Origin: an uncultured Mycobacterium sp.
GTDB lineage: Bacteria > Actinomycetota > Actinomycetes > Mycobacteriales > Mycobacteriaceae
Length of the DNA: 43,265 nucleotides
Direction of reading: 5' to 3'
Assembly: GCA_900078375.1 (NCBI GenBank)
Contig: FLQS01000034.1
Coordinates: 106,144-149,408 of the forward strand
A model generated the notes under the pieces. That model was not told the DNA's origin, did not search any database, and saw only the letters and a program-made list of their open reading frames with translations. The position numbers were made by a program, and so were the translations under genes. Below are positions 23,907-31,211 of this stretch, piece after piece (the stretch's first letter is position 1; each line of letters starts with the position of its first letter).

Positions 23907-24563
23907 GTGGCTAACACGACGTCAGCGCTGATCGGCGGCGCCGCGCGCACTCAAGAGGTGCGCCGAGCCGAGGCCGAGAGCCGGCTCATCGCGGCGGCCG
24001 CCGACCTGGTCGGCGAGGTCGGACCGGCCAACGTCACCCTGGCCAACGTCGGTGAGCGCGCCGGCTACAGCCGTGGCCTCGCGACCCACCACTTCGGCTC
24101 CAAAGGCGCGTTGATGCAACGCCTGGTGGAGACCGTGACGCACCAGTTCCGCACCGCCATGTTCGATCGAGGTGAGTCCACCGATCCCGTCACCGAACTG
24201 CGGACGCTGATCGGCATCTACTTCGACGTCATCGCCGACCTTCAACCGGTCAACCGGGCACGTCTCGTGCTCTGGGCCGACGCGGTGGCCAACCCCACCG
24301 GAGACACCCGCACGACGATGATCGCGGCGGACCGAGAGTTCCGGGAAGAGATCAAGAAACGCATCGCGGTCGCGGTGAGCGCCGGCCGGGCACCGAAGAC
24401 CATCGATCCGCAAGGGCTGGCCACCGTGGTCGTCGCCCTGCTGCGCGGCGTGGCGTTGCAATCGCTCATCGACGACGACGTCAACCTCGACGCCGCCCGG
24501 CGCGAAGTCGAAGCCCTCCTCACCCACCGCTTCAGCACCGAACAGGAAGAAGATCGATCATGA
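23907..24563 (+). CDS. TetR-family repressor of the VOC-CMD-MBL operon
   Basis: A 218-residue regulator. The N-terminal helix-turn-helix domain (about 18-65) reads 'RLIAAAADLVGEVGPANVTLANVGERAGYSRGLATHHFGSKGALMQRLV', a TetR signature with 'GYSRGLATHHF' as recognition helix. The C-terminal half is the helical ligand-binding and dimer domain. GTG 23907 is chosen because GAGAGGG lies six bases upstream; a TTG 18 bases earlier is less likely. The last codons overlap the VOC gene (ATGA). With a perfect operator over its promoter it probably represses its own operon until a small acidic or lactone-type compound binds; the inducer is unknown. Confidence 0.88.
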   Translation: MANTTSALIGGAARTQEVRRAEAESRLIAAAADLVGEVGPANVTLANVGERAGYSRGLATHHFGSKGALMQRLVETVTHQFRTAMFDRGESTDPVTELRTLIGIYFDVIADLQPVNRARLVLWADAVANPTGDTRTTMIAADREFREEIKKRIAVAVSAGRAPKTIDPQGLATVVVALLRGVALQSLIDDDVNLDAARREVEALLTHRFSTEQEEDRS

Positions 24564-25084
24564 GCCGACTCTTCGGCAACATCGCCCAGATCGGCTACGT
24601 CGTGCGCGACATCGACACCGCGATGGACGAGTGGGTGAAACACGGTGTCGGACCGTGGTTTTACGTCGACCGCGTCCAAACTGACTACTTCCGCTACCGC
24701 GGCGTCGACTCGGACATGCAGATGAGCGTGGCACTGGCCAACTCCGGTGATGTCCAACTCGAGTTGATCCAGCCGCGCAACGACGCACCATCGATGTACA
24801 AGGACTTCCTCGACTCCGGACGAGAAGGCATGCAACACATCGCCTACTGGTCCAACGACTATCAGAACCTGCTCGATGCCGCGCTCCGCGACGGCTACAC
24901 CATCGGACAGGAAGGCAGCATCGGTGGCGAAAAGGGCCGCTTCGCCTACCTCGACACCGAAACCACACAGGGCACCGTCATCGAAATCTCCGACATCAGC
25001 GGGCCCAAAGGCCAATTCTTCCAATACATTCGCCAGGTCGCCGCCACGTGGGACGGCTCCGACCCGATCCGCGGTCGGGAGTGA
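24560..25084 (+). CDS. VOC-family (glyoxalase fold) protein
   Basis: A 174-residue protein of the vicinal oxygen chelate superfamily, of the methylmalonyl-CoA-epimerase/dioxygenase-like type. The opening 'IAQIGYVVRDIDTAMDEWVKHGVGPWF' is the first beta-alpha-beta module. The second module begins at 'GMQHIAYWSNDYQNLLDAALRDGY' and ends with 'GTVIEISD'. Candidate metal ligands are His in 'MQHIAYW' and Glu in 'VIEIS' and 'QLELIQ'. The ATG overlaps the TetR stop, and the next gene begins six bases after its own stop. It may catalyse an isomerisation, ring cleavage or epimerisation step in a catabolic route, but the substrate is unknown. Confidence 0.85.
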   Translation: MSRLFGNIAQIGYVVRDIDTAMDEWVKHGVGPWFYVDRVQTDYFRYRGVDSDMQMSVALANSGDVQLELIQPRNDAPSMYKDFLDSGREGMQHIAYWSNDYQNLLDAALRDGYTIGQEGSIGGEKGRFAYLDTETTQGTVIEISDISGPKGQFFQYIRQVAATWDGSDPIRGRE

Positions 25085-25089
25085 GCGCC

Positions 25090-25602
25090 ATGGACTACCC
25101 GGACGTCGAGGCCCTGCCCCACAATCTCAAGGACATCCTCGCGCGGCACGCGCCGGTCAATGTGTATCGCATGGTCATGCATTCACCGGGCCTGGCGCCA
25201 GGGTTCTTCGTCATGGCCGACGCGATGTTTCAAGCGAATTCGCTTCCGCCGCATCTGCGCGAGCTGGCGATCCTGCGGGTCGGATACCGCTACGCCGCAC
25301 CGTACGAAACACACCAACACAAGATGATCGCCGGCTACGCCGGACTGTCGGCCGAGGCCATCGCCGCCGCAGCCAGCGGTGACACCGACGGGCTGCCCGC
25401 CGACGAGGTGGGCATCCTCGCGTGGACCGACCGAATCCTGGACGACCACACGCTGCGCGGCAACGACCGCGACGAGGCACTCACATTGCTGACGGTCACC
25501 CAGCTGGCCGACCTGGTGATGACCGTTGGCTTCTACCAACTAGTCTGCAACTTCCTCAATACGTTCGATGTGACCACCGAAGGCGAACCCACTTATGGCT
25601 GA
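25090..25602 (+). CDS. Carboxymuconolactone decarboxylase-family protein
   Basis: A 170-residue all-helical protein of the CMD/AhpD-like superfamily. The core is 'PPHLRELAILRVGYRYAAPYETHQHKMIAGYAGLSAEAIAAAASG', where 'YETHQH' holds the histidine pair typical of the CMD lineage rather than the CxxC of AhpD. ATG 25090 is preferred because GGGAG lies eight bases before it; GTG 25081, overlapping the VOC stop, would add three residues. Members act as gamma-carboxymuconolactone decarboxylases or unrelated small lyases and peroxidases. The neighbouring VOC and MBL genes suggest a step in degradation of an aromatic or lactone compound. Confidence 0.85.
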   Translation: MDYPDVEALPHNLKDILARHAPVNVYRMVMHSPGLAPGFFVMADAMFQANSLPPHLRELAILRVGYRYAAPYETHQHKMIAGYAGLSAEAIAAAASGDTDGLPADEVGILAWTDRILDDHTLRGNDRDEALTLLTVTQLADLVMTVGFYQLVCNFLNTFDVTTEGEPTYG

Positions 25603-25614
25603 ACGGTTTTCATC

Positions 25615-26400
25615 ATGAAGGTGCATCACCTCAACTGCGGCACCATAAACACGCCCAGCGCACCCATGGTGTGTCACGTGCTGCTCGTCGAAACCGCCAA
25701 CGGCCTCGTCCTGGTCGACTCCGGGTTCGGTTCACACGACTGTCTCGAGCCGGCGAAACGTCTCGGGCCCACCCGCCACGTCGTGCGGCCGATCCTCGAT
25801 CAGCGGGAAACCGCTGCGCACCAAATCGAACGCCTCGGCTTCCAGCCAGACGATGTGCGCCACATCATCATCACGCACTTCGACCTCGATCACATCGGCG
25901 GCCTGTCGGATTTTCCCGCGGCGCAGATCCACGTCACGGCAGCCGAAGCGCTCGGCTCGATGAGGTCGCCGTCGTGGCGGGAGAAGCTGCGCTACCGCCC
26001 AGCACAGTGGGCGCACCAACCCCGCATCGTCGAACACGAACCGGACGGCGAGAAGTGGCGCGGATTTGCCGTGGCCAAGGAACTCGACGAGGTGTCGCCC
26101 GGCATCGCGCTCGTAGCGCTACCCGGTCACACCCGCGGTCATGCGTGCGTCGCCGTCGACGCCGGCCACCGCTGGATACTGCACTGCGGGGATTCCTTCT
26201 ATCACTGGGCCACCCTCGACGGCCGGGCGCGCGTGCCTCGCGTCTTGACGGCCATGGAGTCGGCGGTTGCGTGGGACCTGAGGAAGGTGCGGGACAACCA
26301 CGACCGGCTTGCCGAGCTCTACCGACGCCAGGATCCGGACCTGTTCATCGTCAACGCTCACGACACGACGCTCTTCGAGCGGGCCCGCGACAGCGCCTAG
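25615..26400 (+). CDS. MBL-fold hydrolase (lactonase-like, variant metal motif)
   Basis: A 261-residue metallo-beta-lactamase-fold hydrolase. The metal motif reads 'THFDLDHIGG' (about 86-95): HxDxDH, with Asp where most members have the second His of HxHxDH. Further ligands look intact: His in 'PGHTRGHACV', Asp in 'LHCGDSFYH' and His in 'NAHDTTLF'. Enzymes of this group include N-acyl-homoserine lactonases and other lactone or ester hydrolases. It is the last gene of the TetR-VOC-CMD-MBL operon, 12 bases after the CMD gene, and ends 12 bases before a strong hairpin terminator. Lactone-ring opening would fit the neighbours but is inference. Confidence 0.88.
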   Translation: MKVHHLNCGTINTPSAPMVCHVLLVETANGLVLVDSGFGSHDCLEPAKRLGPTRHVVRPILDQRETAAHQIERLGFQPDDVRHIIITHFDLDHIGGLSDFPAAQIHVTAAEALGSMRSPSWREKLRYRPAQWAHQPRIVEHEPDGEKWRGFAVAKELDEVSPGIALVALPGHTRGHACVAVDAGHRWILHCGDSFYHWATLDGRARVPRVLTAMESAVAWDLRKVRDNHDRLAELYRRQDPDLFIVNAHDTTLFERARDSA

Positions 26401-26412
26401 GTGACGGCTGAC

Positions 26413-26448
26413 GTAAGAAAGGCCCCCATTGCTGGGGGCCTTTCTTAC
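26413..26448. terminator. Bidirectional intrinsic terminator between MBL gene and ssrA
   Basis: Sixteen-base perfect arms (26413-26428 and 26433-26448) flank a TTGC loop. The GC core GGCCCCC/GGGGGCC is bordered by AAGAAA on one side and TTTCTT on the other, so either transcript ends in a U-rich tail. It would terminate the MBL operon rightward and ssrA leftward. Confidence 0.9.
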
Positions 26449-26451
26449 TTC

Positions 26452-26819
26452 GGTGGAGCTGCCGGGAATTGAACCCGGGTCCTACGGCATTCCCTCAAGG
26501 CTTCTCCGTGCGCAGTTCGCTATGTCTCTACTTGGATCTCCTGCTCACGCGAACAAGTCAGGATGACGATCCCAGTCGCTGTTTGATGTCCCGCTGAGTC
26601 CCGCGACCGGGCTTAACGGTTTGTCCCTCTAGATGACGCCAGGGTCCGGGTCGAGGGCTCTCCCGGTCTGACGGACCAGCTATCGCTTAGGCAGCGAGAG
26701 CGTAGTCGCGCTGATTGGAATCGGCGCTTAATTGGTTTGCAACGACGCTTACGGTGGTCTTTGCCTGCACCGGCACGCTTCCCTTGATTCGATGCGCGAA
26801 GTCGAAACCGTTCAGCCCC
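26452..26819 (-). ncRNA. ssrA: Transfer-messenger RNA (tmRNA)
   Basis: A 368-nt tmRNA on the minus strand. The 5' end GGGGCUG (26819-26813) pairs with the 3' CAGCUCC of the acceptor stem. The T arm with GUUCAAUUCC lies just before it. The 5' part has 'GGTTTCGACTTCGCGCATCG', a tmRNA hallmark. The internal tag frame runs 26725-26687: GCC GAT TCC AAT CAG CGC GAC TAC GCT CTC GCT GCC TAA, encoding ADSNQRDYALAA. The gene encodes CC at the 3' end followed by G, so the terminal A of CCA must be added after processing. It rescues stalled ribosomes with SmpB, whose gene lies about 4 kb away on the same strand. Confidence 0.97.
26687..26725 (-). other. tmRNA tag reading frame (ADSNQRDYALAA)
   Basis: The resume codon is GCC at 26725-26723 and the stop TAA at 26689-26687. 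The encoded tag ends in ALAA, the degron recognised by Clp proteases. From memory the M. tuberculosis tag has His where this one has Asn (ADSHQ...), and M. smegmatis has Asn. Confidence 0.92.
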
Positions 26820-26852
26820 TCGCACCCCGGCCGAGGTACGGCCGGACATCCA

Positions 26853-26882
26853 ATGCTACGCGAGTTACAACCGCAGACTGAA
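26853..26882 (-). promoter_or_regulatory. Possible ssrA promoter
   Basis: On the minus strand, TTCAGT and TAGCAT (26858-26853) are spaced by 18 bases, about 34 bases before the mature 5' end. That leaves a short leader for removal by RNase P. The -35 is weak, so this is tentative. Confidence 0.3.
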
Positions 26883-26955
26883 GTGCTTTAATCCCCGCGT
26901 CGAGATCGACGTTCTGACGTGCGCTTCCTGGGACTCTCCACCCGTTTGTCGGTTT

Positions 26956-26993
26956 GGGCGCAAAGCACCTCAACTGGGCGCAAAAGCACCTCA
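26956..26993. repeat. Tandem direct repeat GGGCGCAAA(A)GCACCTCA
   Basis: A 17-base unit (26956-26972) and an 18-base copy with one extra A (26976-26993) are separated by three bases, directly upstream of the TetR promoter at 27012. The 21-base period is about two helical turns, so the copies face the same side of the DNA. It could be an activator site or remnant of a duplication. Confidence 0.55.
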
Positions 26994-27001
26994 GGAAAAT
27001 G

Positions 27002-27029
27002 AGACTTTGTCTATAGTGAGACGGTGTCT
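27002..27029 (+). promoter_or_regulatory. Promoter and twin AGACNNNGTCT operator at the TetR start
   Basis: AGACTTTGTCT (27002-27012) and AGACGGTGTCT (27019-27029) are two copies of the same dyad, 17 bases apart. TATAGT (27012-27017) lies between them and fits a -10, ending six bases before the GTG at 27024. The second dyad includes the start codon. Repressor bound here would block a leaderless transcript. No good -35 is seen. Confidence 0.55.
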
Positions 27030-27614
27030 GAAAGTCTCCGGGTCCGCAAACGGCAGCGAACACGCGAGCGCATCGCCACCGCGGCGGCCCAGCTGGTCAG
27101 CCAAAACGGGCTGAACGCCACCACCGCCGACCAGATCGCCGAAGCAGCCGACGTTGCCCGCGCGACGTTCTTCCGGTACTTCGAGTCCAAGGAGTACGCC
27201 GTCGCCGAGGGCTTCACCTCGACCTGGATCGCCGCGATCACCGACGCACTGCGCCGCCAGCCCCCGGAGCTGTCCGTCAACGAGGCGCTGACAGCGGCAT
27301 TCGCCGAGCTCACTCCCGGCTTCGCCCTCGTCGAGCAGAACATCGCCGAGATCGAGCGCCAAACCCGCGACTCGCTGAGCCTGCGCGCCTGGACATTGCT
27401 GTGCTACCTGAACTTCGAGACCGCCATCGCCGACGTGATCGCGCCCCGGCTGCCCGACCTGATCGTCGACGATCCGCGCCCACGGTTGATCGGCGCGCTG
27501 GCGATGGCGTCGGTCCGGATCTCCATCGACGACTGGCTACGGGACGGCGGATCGCTGTCCGATCGGATCTCCCGCGCGGTCAACTCCATGGCCGCGTGCC
27601 CAATCAAGGAATGA
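27024..27614 (+). CDS. TetR-family regulator of the DUF1214-sulfotransferase operon
   Basis: A 196-residue TetR regulator. The helix-turn-helix region 'RERIATAAAQLVSQNGLNATTADQIAEAADVARATFFRYFESKEYAVAEGF' (about 14-64) is clear, with 'ARATFFRYFESKE' as recognition helix. The remainder is the helical effector domain, unrelated at sight to the TetR at 23907. GTG 27024 has no ribosome site and sits six bases after TATAGT, so a leaderless message is likely. Twin dyads surround the promoter. DUF1214 and sulfotransferase genes follow on the same strand, the first eight bases downstream, so they are its probable targets. Confidence 0.85.
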   Translation: MSESLRVRKRQRTRERIATAAAQLVSQNGLNATTADQIAEAADVARATFFRYFESKEYAVAEGFTSTWIAAITDALRRQPPELSVNEALTAAFAELTPGFALVEQNIAEIERQTRDSLSLRAWTLLCYLNFETAIADVIAPRLPDLIVDDPRPRLIGALAMASVRISIDDWLRDGGSLSDRISRAVNSMAACPIKE

Positions 27615-27621
27615 GGAGCAC

Positions 27622-28704
27622 ATGAGTGTCGAAAAGTCGCTGGAGGCATGGGGATTCGTCCGCAAGGTCCTCGACGACCTGACCGGCCAGATCACCACGG
27701 ATGCCCGCGACGAACGCGAGCTGCTCGAGGGGCTGCGCGTGCTCAACCGCGTGATGGCGCTGTGCACCGAACTGTCGGTGGACGTCGACCCCGATCATCC
27801 GCATTTCGTCGACATGAGCAGCCCGGTCCGCCTCGTCGGCGGACCCAATCCGCACGGCTCCTACCCGCTGGCCATGATCAGCGGCGACCGGGCCTACCGC
27901 GTGACCGGCACCAGAGGCACCTCGGCCTATCTTGGCCTGCAGGTGCTGGCGGGCACCGGGATGAACCCGCGCCAGATGAGCAATTACCTGTCCGACCGTG
28001 ATCTGGTAGTCGACGACGGCGGCCGGTTCAACGTCGTCTTCTCCGCCGCCCGCCCGGCCGACGGCGACCTAGCCGACGCCCAGTGGATCGAGATCCCCGA
28101 CGATGCCACGTCGATCGTGGTGCGCGACTATGTCGGCGACCCGACCACTGAAATCCCCGCGCAGCTTGATATCTCGCTCATCGGCGAGGCGCCGCCACCT
28201 GCACCACTGACCGACGAGGTGCTGGCCGGCCAGCTCACCGCAATGGGCTGGACCATCGTCAAGCTCACCACCTTGCACCGCACCGTTCGGCCCGACCTGC
28301 TGGACACCCCTAACGTCCTGATCACCTCCGGCGCGGAAAATCTGGGCGGCGAGAACACCACCCCGGACAACCTCTACATGCTCGGCATGTTCGACCTCGA
28401 GCCGCACCAGAGCCTGCAATTGACCTTCCAACCGCCCGAAACCCGCTATTGGTCAGTCACGTTGGAGAGTATCTGGCACGAATGCCTCGAGCCGCTGGTG
28501 CGCACCAGCTCGGTGACGAACAAGGGCGTCAGCGCCGACCCGGAAGGCTACGTACGCTTGACGATCGGCGCAGAAGACATCGGTGACGGCTACTGGCTGG
28601 ACACCGGCGGACGTGGACGCGGTTTCATGATCGTGCGCTGGCTGGACAACCCGAACGCCCCCGATGTGACAGTTCGCCTGCTGGAGAAGGAGTCTCAGCG
28701 ATGA
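27622..28704 (+). CDS. DUF1214-domain protein
   Basis: A 360-residue soluble protein with no signal peptide. It starts at ATG 27622 after a GAGGAG ribosome site. The N-terminal part is helical. The middle has 'NPHGSYPLAMISGDRAYRVTGTRGTSAYLGLQVL', and the C-terminal DUF1214 region contains 'QSLQLTFQPPETRYWSVTLESIWHECLEPL' and 'VRLTIG'. DUF1214/DUF1254 proteins are widespread in mycobacteria, with no agreed biochemical function. Here it is locked to the downstream sulfotransferase by an ATGA overlap and to a TetR eight bases upstream. The pairing suggests it works on the same substrate as the sulfotransferase, which is inference. Confidence 0.8.
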   Translation: MSVEKSLEAWGFVRKVLDDLTGQITTDARDERELLEGLRVLNRVMALCTELSVDVDPDHPHFVDMSSPVRLVGGPNPHGSYPLAMISGDRAYRVTGTRGTSAYLGLQVLAGTGMNPRQMSNYLSDRDLVVDDGGRFNVVFSAARPADGDLADAQWIEIPDDATSIVVRDYVGDPTTEIPAQLDISLIGEAPPPAPLTDEVLAGQLTAMGWTIVKLTTLHRTVRPDLLDTPNVLITSGAENLGGENTTPDNLYMLGMFDLEPHQSLQLTFQPPETRYWSVTLESIWHECLEPLVRTSSVTNKGVSADPEGYVRLTIGAEDIGDGYWLDTGGRGRGFMIVRWLDNPNAPDVTVRLLEKESQR

Positions 28705-29882
28705 CCAGTGCCGTGCAAGCCCGGCTCGACCCGGACAAGATGATCGAGCAGGCGTGTGAGCTCACCGGGCTCGACGACTTCGGCGAGGACGATGGCTGGC
28801 GTTCGAACCTGGACCGACTGGTCGCCGACTTCGTCGCCGAAGCCGACCTGTCGCTGCTGGGCACAGAGATCGCCGCGGCCGACATCCTTGTGCCGCTGTG
28901 CAACCGGCTGCACATCACCGGCTGGCGCAACGTCCATCCCGAGGTGGCCGAGGAGCGGATCGAACGGCCGATCATCATCATGGGCCAGCCGCGCACCGGC
29001 ACCACGATCCTCTACGACCTGCTCACCGAGGACCCCGATCTGCGGGCTCCCCTGACCTGGGAGGTCGACCGACCGTTCCCCGTCCCCCAGCCCGAGACCT
29101 ACGAGACCGATCCGCGGATCGACGAGATCCAAGCGCAGCTGGAGATGACCGAACAGCTGATGCCCGGATTCATGAAGTGGCATCCGATGAGCGCGCGATT
29201 CGGCCAAGAGTGCGTGCGGATCACCGCCGGAACCTTCTGCAGCATGATCTACAGCACGCAATACCGGCTGCCGAACTACGCCCACTGGTTGATGCACGAG
29301 GCTGATCACACCGCCGCCTACCGGTATCACCGCAAGTTTCTGCAGCACCTACAGTCCGGTGTGCCGGGACAATGGTTGCTCAAGACGCCGGCACACCTGT
29401 GGCAGCTCGACAAGCTGCTGGCCGAGTATCCGGACGCGATACTGGTTCAAACACACCGTGATCCGCTGGTGGTGATCTCCTCAATCAGCGCGCTGATCGC
29501 CCACCTGCAGAAACTGGCCAGCGACGGAGCGTCCGTTCAGCGCGCTGCCGGATTGTGTAGCGACGAGATCCTGCTGGGACTCGAGCGGTCGATGCAGATG
29601 ATCGACGACGGGGTGGTCGGACCGAATCGGATCATCAATGTGCGGTTTGCCGATTTCATGCGCGACCCGTTCGACACCATCAGCACGATCTACGAACGGC
29701 TGGGCCGCGAGCTGACACTGGTCGCCGAACAGCGCATGCGCGAACACCTTTCGGCTAACCCCGGTGACGGCGGCGGCAACCGCTACATGTGGGCCGACAC
29801 CGGACTGGACGCCGCCGAGCTGCGCGAGAAGGTCCGCGCCTACCAGGAGCGTTACGACGTGCCGAGCGAGCCGCTGCGCTAG
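28701..29882 (+). CDS. Sulfotransferase-family protein
   Basis: A 393-residue P-loop sulfotransferase of the bacterial Sulfotransfer_3 type. The 5'-phosphosulfate loop is 'IIMGQPRTGTTILYDLL' (about 93-109). The 3'-phosphate-binding region is 'ILVQTHRDPLVVISS' (about 252-266), with Arg and Ser positions typical of PAPS binding. Also visible is 'WLLKTPAHLWQLDKLLAEYP', a segment common to this mycobacterial subfamily. It would transfer sulfate from PAPS to a hydroxyl of an unknown lipid, steroid or xenobiotic. The ATG overlaps the DUF1214 stop (ATGA). Its stop codon overlaps the convergent EamA gene stop as CTAG. Confidence 0.85.
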   Translation: MTSAVQARLDPDKMIEQACELTGLDDFGEDDGWRSNLDRLVADFVAEADLSLLGTEIAAADILVPLCNRLHITGWRNVHPEVAEERIERPIIIMGQPRTGTTILYDLLTEDPDLRAPLTWEVDRPFPVPQPETYETDPRIDEIQAQLEMTEQLMPGFMKWHPMSARFGQECVRITAGTFCSMIYSTQYRLPNYAHWLMHEADHTAAYRYHRKFLQHLQSGVPGQWLLKTPAHLWQLDKLLAEYPDAILVQTHRDPLVVISSISALIAHLQKLASDGASVQRAAGLCSDEILLGLERSMQMIDDGVVGPNRIINVRFADFMRDPFDTISTIYERLGRELTLVAEQRMREHLSANPGDGGGNRYMWADTGLDAAELREKVRAYQERYDVPSEPLR

Positions 29883-30712
29883 CGGATCGAAATCAACCCG
29901 ACGGCGACGAGCGCCAGCACCATGCCCACCACCTGCCAGCGGGTGACCCGCTCACGCAGCACCACGATGGCCAGCACCACCGTCGCCGCCGGGTAGAGCG
30001 ACATCAGCACGCTCGCCAGCGAGAGCATCGAGGCCTGCAACGCGAGCAGCATCGCCACGTTGGCGCCGGTGTCCAGCAGCGCGGCCGCCACCGCCATCGT
30101 CAGCGGAAAGCCGCGTGGCGCATGGAAGTTACCGGTGAACGCGGCGACCACCAGCACGACCGCCGTCGCCGACACCCGCGCAAAGAACAACGGCCAGAGG
30201 TGGGCCTCGACCGGGGCCTGATGGATCAGGACGAAGTTGAGTCCGAACGCCAGGCCCGAGCCGACGGTCAGCCACGCGACTGTCGCAGTGAACCGGTGCA
30301 GCCGTACATCCTCGTCAGTGGCTTCGCGGCTGACCAGCACGACGGCGAGCAGGGCCAGCACGGTTCCGACTCCCGCGATCAGGCCGGGCCGCTCCCCCAT
30401 CACAAGCCCCGCGCTGACGGGCACGCCCGCCACGAGCACCGCCGTCAAGGGCGAGACCACCGAGATCGGGCCCGAACCCAGCGCGGCGTAGAACCACCAC
30501 ACACCGAACGCCTGGCTCACACCGCACAGCGCACCCCACACCACCGCCGGGGTGGATATCGTGCCGCCGACGACGACCGCCAGGATTCCGAGCAGGACCA
30601 TCGCCAGCGGGTAGGAGACCAGTACCACCCGCAGTGCGGCCACCCGTCGCGACGCGATCCCCCCGACGAAATCGCTGACCCCGTAGCCGATTGCGGATGC
30701 CAGCGCGAGCAC
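29879..30712 (-). CDS. EamA-family drug/metabolite exporter
   Basis: A 277-residue integral membrane protein of the DMT/EamA superfamily with about ten predicted helices in two homologous halves. The first half starts 'LALASAIGYGVSDFVGGIASRR'. The second ends with 'SLYPAATVVLAIVVLRERVTRWQVVGMVLALVAVGLI', the diagnostic last pair of helices. GTG 30712 lies nine bases after the smpB stop with GGGG just upstream, so it is probably the distal gene of the prfB-mscS-ftsEX-smpB string. The substrate is unknown. It converges on the sulfotransferase gene with overlapping stops. Confidence 0.85.
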   Translation of the reverse strand: MLALASAIGYGVSDFVGGIASRRVAALRVVLVSYPLAMVLLGILAVVVGGTISTPAVVWGALCGVSQAFGVWWFYAALGSGPISVVSPLTAVLVAGVPVSAGLVMGERPGLIAGVGTVLALLAVVLVSREATDEDVRLHRFTATVAWLTVGSGLAFGLNFVLIHQAPVEAHLWPLFFARVSATAVVLVVAAFTGNFHAPRGFPLTMAVAAALLDTGANVAMLLALQASMLSLASVLMSLYPAATVVLAIVVLRERVTRWQVVGMVLALVAVGLISIR

Positions 30713-30720
30713 GACCCCGA

Positions 30721-31209
30721 TCAGAGCTTGCCCTTGGCCCGGCGGCCGAGCTCTCGGATCACCTCACGCTCCGCGTCGCGGCGTGCCAGATCCTGCCGCT
30801 TGTCGTGAGCCTGTTTACCGCGCGCCAACGCCAACTCGACCTTGACCTTGCCGTCGGTGAAGTACAGCGACAGCGGCACCAACGTCAGGTTGCCGTCGCG
30901 GATCTTGCCCACCAACGTGTCGATCTGGCTCCGGTGTAGCAGGAGCTTGCGATTGCGCCGCGGCGTGTGGTTGGTCCACGTGCCGTGGTGATATTCCGGG
31001 ATGTGCAGGTTGCGTAGCCAGATCTCGCCGTCGTCGACGGTCGCGAACGCATCGGCGAGCGACGCGTGGCCCTCGCGCAGGCTCTTGACCTCGGTGCCCT
31101 GCAACACGATGCCGGCCTCGTAGGTGTCGAGGATCGAATAATTGTGCCGCGCCTTGCGATTGGTCGCGACGATCTTACGATCCGGGTTGCCGTCAGCTTT
31201 CTTGGCCAC
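30721..31209 (-). CDS. smpB: SsrA-binding protein SmpB
   Basis: A 162-residue SmpB, the obligatory partner of tmRNA in trans-translation. Family blocks are visible in order: 'IVATNRKARHNYSILDTYEAGIVLQGTEVKSLREG', 'WLRNLHIPEYHHGTWTNHTPRRNRKLLLHRSQI', 'GNLTLVPLSLYFTDGKVKVELALARGKQAHDKR', and a basic tail 'RRAKGKL'. GTG 31209 is two bases past the ftsX stop and gives the normal length; a frame extending to 31287 overlaps ftsX and is rejected. It sits in the ftsE-ftsX-smpB order known from mycobacteria. ssrA itself is at 26452-26819, separated by the TetR-DUF1214-sulfotransferase block and the EamA gene. Confidence 0.96.
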   Translation of the reverse strand: MAKKADGNPDRKIVATNRKARHNYSILDTYEAGIVLQGTEVKSLREGHASLADAFATVDDGEIWLRNLHIPEYHHGTWTNHTPRRNRKLLLHRSQIDTLVGKIRDGNLTLVPLSLYFTDGKVKVELALARGKQAHDKRQDLARRDAEREVIRELGRRAKGKL

Positions 31210-31211
31210 GG

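Noticed and set aside
29789..30808. 339-codon plus-strand open frame opposite the EamA gene
   Set aside because: Arg/His/Gln-rich product overlapping the sulfotransferase end, EamA and smpB; no domain.
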